Source of the DNA: an uncultured Eubacteriales bacterium
GTDB taxonomy: Bacteria; Bacillota; Clostridia; Oscillospirales; Oscillospiraceae
Assembly: GCA_900544765.1 (NCBI GenBank)
Contig: UQWI01000020.1
Coordinates: 1-18,882 of the forward strand
DNA: 18,882 bases
Reading direction: 5' to 3'
Both the position numbers and the translations under genes were made by a program. Within the stretch, counting starts at the first letter, position 1; each line of letters starts with the position of its first letter. The notes beneath the pieces were generated by a model that did not search any database, was not told the DNA's origin, and worked only from the letters and a program-made list of their open reading frames with translations. Below are positions 16,792 through 18,882 of the stretch, in pieces.

Positions 16792-18882
16792 ATGAAAAAG
16801 CGCATACTCACAGTGCTGTTGGCCGTGTGCCTGGTAGTTGCGCTGGGTACGGTGACGGCATGGGCCGCGAATGATAGCGGTGATTTTGAAGAGTGGTCTG
16901 GAGGAGCTCTTACTGACGGTAACTACAAGTTGGCGAAAGATGTCACAGTTAGCGAAAAGACAGTAATCAGCGGTAATGTGGTTTTGGATCTCAATGGCCA
17001 CACTGTTACGGCTTCAGGCGATCCGGCGTTTACTATCGATGACAACGGGAACCTTACAATCTGCGATAGCAGTAGTGATGGTGATGGCAAAATTACGAAT
17101 ACTGGTTCTGACACGTTCCAAAAAGTCATTGAGGTATATGGTACCTTTGAAATTACCGGCGGGGAAATTAGCAACAGCGTAAGCAGTGGATATGCGCTCT
17201 ATGCTGATTATAATGCTTCTGTTGAAATAAATGGCGGGACAATTAGCAACAGCGGAGACAGTGGATATGCACTCCATGCCGAGAGGACTGCTTCTGTTGA
17301 AATAACTGACGGGGAAATTAGCAACAGCGGAAACAATGGAAAAGCACTCTATGTCAATTCAAATGCTTCTGTTGAAATGAATGGCGGGGAAATTAGCAAC
17401 AGCGGAGACAATGGAGAAGCACTCTATGTCAATTCAAATGCTTCTGCTAAATTGAATGGTGGCGAAATTATCAACAGCGGAAGCGTTGGATATGCGCTCG
17501 ATGTCAATTCAAATGCTTCTGCTGAATTGAATGGTGCGACAATAACTTGTAGCAATAATGGAACAGCTGTATATGTTAGAGGTACTTTCAGTATGACCGC
17601 AGGCACCGTTGATCAGACCAGTGGATTACCTAATGGAATAGCAATCGATGTAGGAAAAGCGGCGAAGCCCGTCAGCATAAGCGGAGGGACTGTAAATTCT
17701 CCTAAAGGCGTTGGCGTCGAGGCCCCTTATACACAGGTAAACGTGACTGGCGGTACTTTTAATACAGGGAAAGAAGCTTTTCAAACACGTAAACTTAATA
17801 TCGCTCCTTCTTCAGATGAAGATGTGAAAGTAACAAGTGGTACGTGTTTGGTAGCTGCGTATAGTAATTCAGAAACGTATGGCCCCTCTGATAACAAAAT
17901 TAGTGGCGGCACATTTGATGCGCCCTACATCGTAAACGCATATGATTATGAAATTGAGAGCAAGCTTGAAATAAACGGCGGTGTTTTTAACAATCTTACT
18001 GCTGTTCAAGCAGAGAATTCAGATGTAGAAGTTGTGATAACCGGCGGGACTTTCAAAACCGGGGAAAACAAAGGCTGCGAGGACGCTAACAAATATATAC
18101 CGGATAATATGGCAATGGAGGTCGACCCCGATAGCGGCGAAATAGTTGTTTCCGATGACGCAGTTGCCGTAGTAAACGGAGTTGGATACGAAACCCTCGC
18201 TGACGCTATTGAAGCCGCTTCCGACAACGACACCATCACGCTGGTTGATACAGTGACGGCTGATAGCGAGATTATCATCGATAAGTCTATCACGATTGAT
18301 GGCCAGGGACATAAAATCATACTGAACGCCAAGCAGGACAGCCAGGCGCTAAGTATCGGCGATACAAACACTCGTGACGTTGCAGTTACGTTCGACAATG
18401 TTGACCTCACCATAACAGAAACGACCGGCACAAGCGCCGACGCCATTGACGTTTGGGCTGGGCTGAACATAGACAACAGCAAGGTTGAAATTTCCGAGCT
18501 GCGCAGCGCCTTTGTTATGCAGGGCGGCATGGACGCCAATGTAAACGTGAACAATTCCACTGTGAACGTTCATGACATTACCGGCAACGGCTCCAACGGC
18601 GGCGTGGTTGACATCGAAGGCTCGGAAGTTTCCTTCACCAACATTGGCAGCCATGCGCTGAGTATAGAAGAGCTCACTGTTGGCAATTCCACGCTGAATT
18701 TTGAGAATGTTGAGTTATGTGCGATTTATGGTCAGAAGATGGACCTCGAGAATGGCGCCGACGTCAACATTGAGAACTGCGGCACCAGGCTTCCGATCAC
18801 TGGATATGGCAACGTGAAGTATGTTCAGCTGGTTCAGATAAAGACCGTTGCGGAAGTAACCGACAATCACCTTAACATAGAC
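16792..18882 (+). CDS. Secreted beta-helix-type surface protein, partial (3' end missing)
   Basis: Open frame of 697 codons from ATG 16792 to the last base with no stop; the gene continues outside the window. AAAAGGAG lies seven bases before the ATG. A signal peptide is clear: KKR, a hydrophobic core, and a likely cut after TAWA (residue 25). The rest is rich in Asn, Gly, Thr, Ser, Asp and Val and reads as short strands and turns (LDLNGHTVTA, GNLTI, ISGGTF, VNVTGGTF), the pattern of right-handed beta-helix surface proteins. Residues 119-267 are six 25-aa repeats. From about 460 (VNGVGYETLADAIEAA) a second helix module begins. No anchor signal is in view. Function is probably adhesion or carbohydrate contact, but the sequence does not prove it. 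GC is clearly lower than in the ATPase genes, suggesting separate origin or selection. Confidence 0.88.
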   Translation, partial: MKKRILTVLLAVCLVVALGTVTAWAANDSGDFEEWSGGALTDGNYKLAKDVTVSEKTVISGNVVLDLNGHTVTASGDPAFTIDDNGNLTICDSSSDGDGKITNTGSDTFQKVIEVYGTFEITGGEISNSVSSGYALYADYNASVEINGGTISNSGDSGYALHAERTASVEITDGEISNSGNNGKALYVNSNASVEMNGGEISNSGDNGEALYVNSNASAKLNGGEIINSGSVGYALDVNSNASAELNGATITCSNNGTAVYVRGTFSMTAGTVDQTSGLPNGIAIDVGKAAKPVSISGGTVNSPKGVGVEAPYTQVNVTGGTFNTGKEAFQTRKLNIAPSSDEDVKVTSGTCLVAAYSNSETYGPSDNKISGGTFDAPYIVNAYDYEIESKLEINGGVFNNLTAVQAENSDVEVVITGGTFKTGENKGCEDANKYIPDNMAMEVDPDSGEIVVSDDAVAVVNGVGYETLADAIEAASDNDTITLVDTVTADSEIIIDKSITIDGQGHKIILNAKQDSQALSIGDTNTRDVAVTFDNVDLTITETTGTSADAIDVWAGLNIDNSKVEISELRSAFVMQGGMDANVNVNNSTVNVHDITGNGSNGGVVDIEGSEVSFTNIGSHALSIEELTVGNSTLNFENVELCAIYGQKMDLENGADVNIENCGTRLPITGYGNVKYVQLVQIKTVAEVTDNHLNID
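17146..17592 (+). repeat. Tandem 75-bp in-frame repeats
   Basis: Five units of exactly 75 bp (17146, 17221, 17296, 17371, 17446) and a sixth degenerate unit of 72 bp (17521-17592). The protein unit is roughly VEINGGEISNSGDNGYALYVNSNAS with variation. By hand alignment units 3 and 4 differ at about 5 of 75 bases, and three units end in the same stretch ATGTCAATTCAAATGCTTCT. Such repeats can gain or lose units by recombination. Confidence 0.9.

Noticed and set aside
17146..17592. CRISPR-like array
   Set aside because: Repeats are 75 bp, in frame, contiguous and without unique spacers; they encode protein repeats.

Overview
The window looks like chromosomal DNA of a GC-rich gut-type member of the Bacillota, most likely class Clostridia near Oscillospiraceae. 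This is inferred from four things: an ntp-type V-ATPase operon in the Enterococcus hirae gene order, a Bce-type two-component system, a UMF1-family transporter, and a DUF6442/Xre gene pair. No rRNA or tRNA gene was seen, so the lineage rests on protein families only.

Left part (1-5708, minus strand, read right to left). glyA (serine hydroxymethyltransferase) is followed after one base by an OmpR/BceR-like response regulator and a terminator. A new promoter then serves a cytoplasmic zinc-dependent phospholipase C-family protein and a UMF1-family transporter. Next, crcB (fluoride channel) and a BceS-like histidine kinase share a promoter whose -10 lies inside a 16-bp inverted repeat. Regulator and kinase look like partners but are separated by three unrelated genes. 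Just past the kinase, a hairpin terminator overlaps an outward (leftward) promoter, which is followed by a strong ribosome binding site, a possible nine-codon leader peptide and a hairpin at the window edge. The gene it controls lies outside the window.

Middle part. A stand-alone E2-like acyltransferase gene (5952-6830, minus) with Glu in place of the usual catalytic His is divergent from a nine-gene plus-strand V-ATPase operon (7111-15692), order F-I-K-E-C-G-A-B-D in E. hirae names. Subunit K keeps the residues that bind Na+ in the E. hirae rotor ring, so a sodium-translocating enzyme is predicted. The operon ends in two copies of one hairpin flanking about 205 bp of further hairpins; only the distal copy has a good T tract.

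Right part. A small membrane protein (DUF6442-like) and an Xre regulator form a coupled pair behind a promoter with a candidate palindromic operator. The window ends inside a large secreted beta-helix-type surface protein gene, open to the last base, with 75-bp in-frame repeats, lower GC than its neighbours, and two back-to-back hairpins in its presumed 5' leader.

No CRISPR array, transposase, phage gene or origin was seen. The most unusual items are the outward leader/promoter at the left edge, the split Bce-type system, the repeat cluster after the ATPase operon and the repeat-bearing surface protein. None is proven to be a new system.
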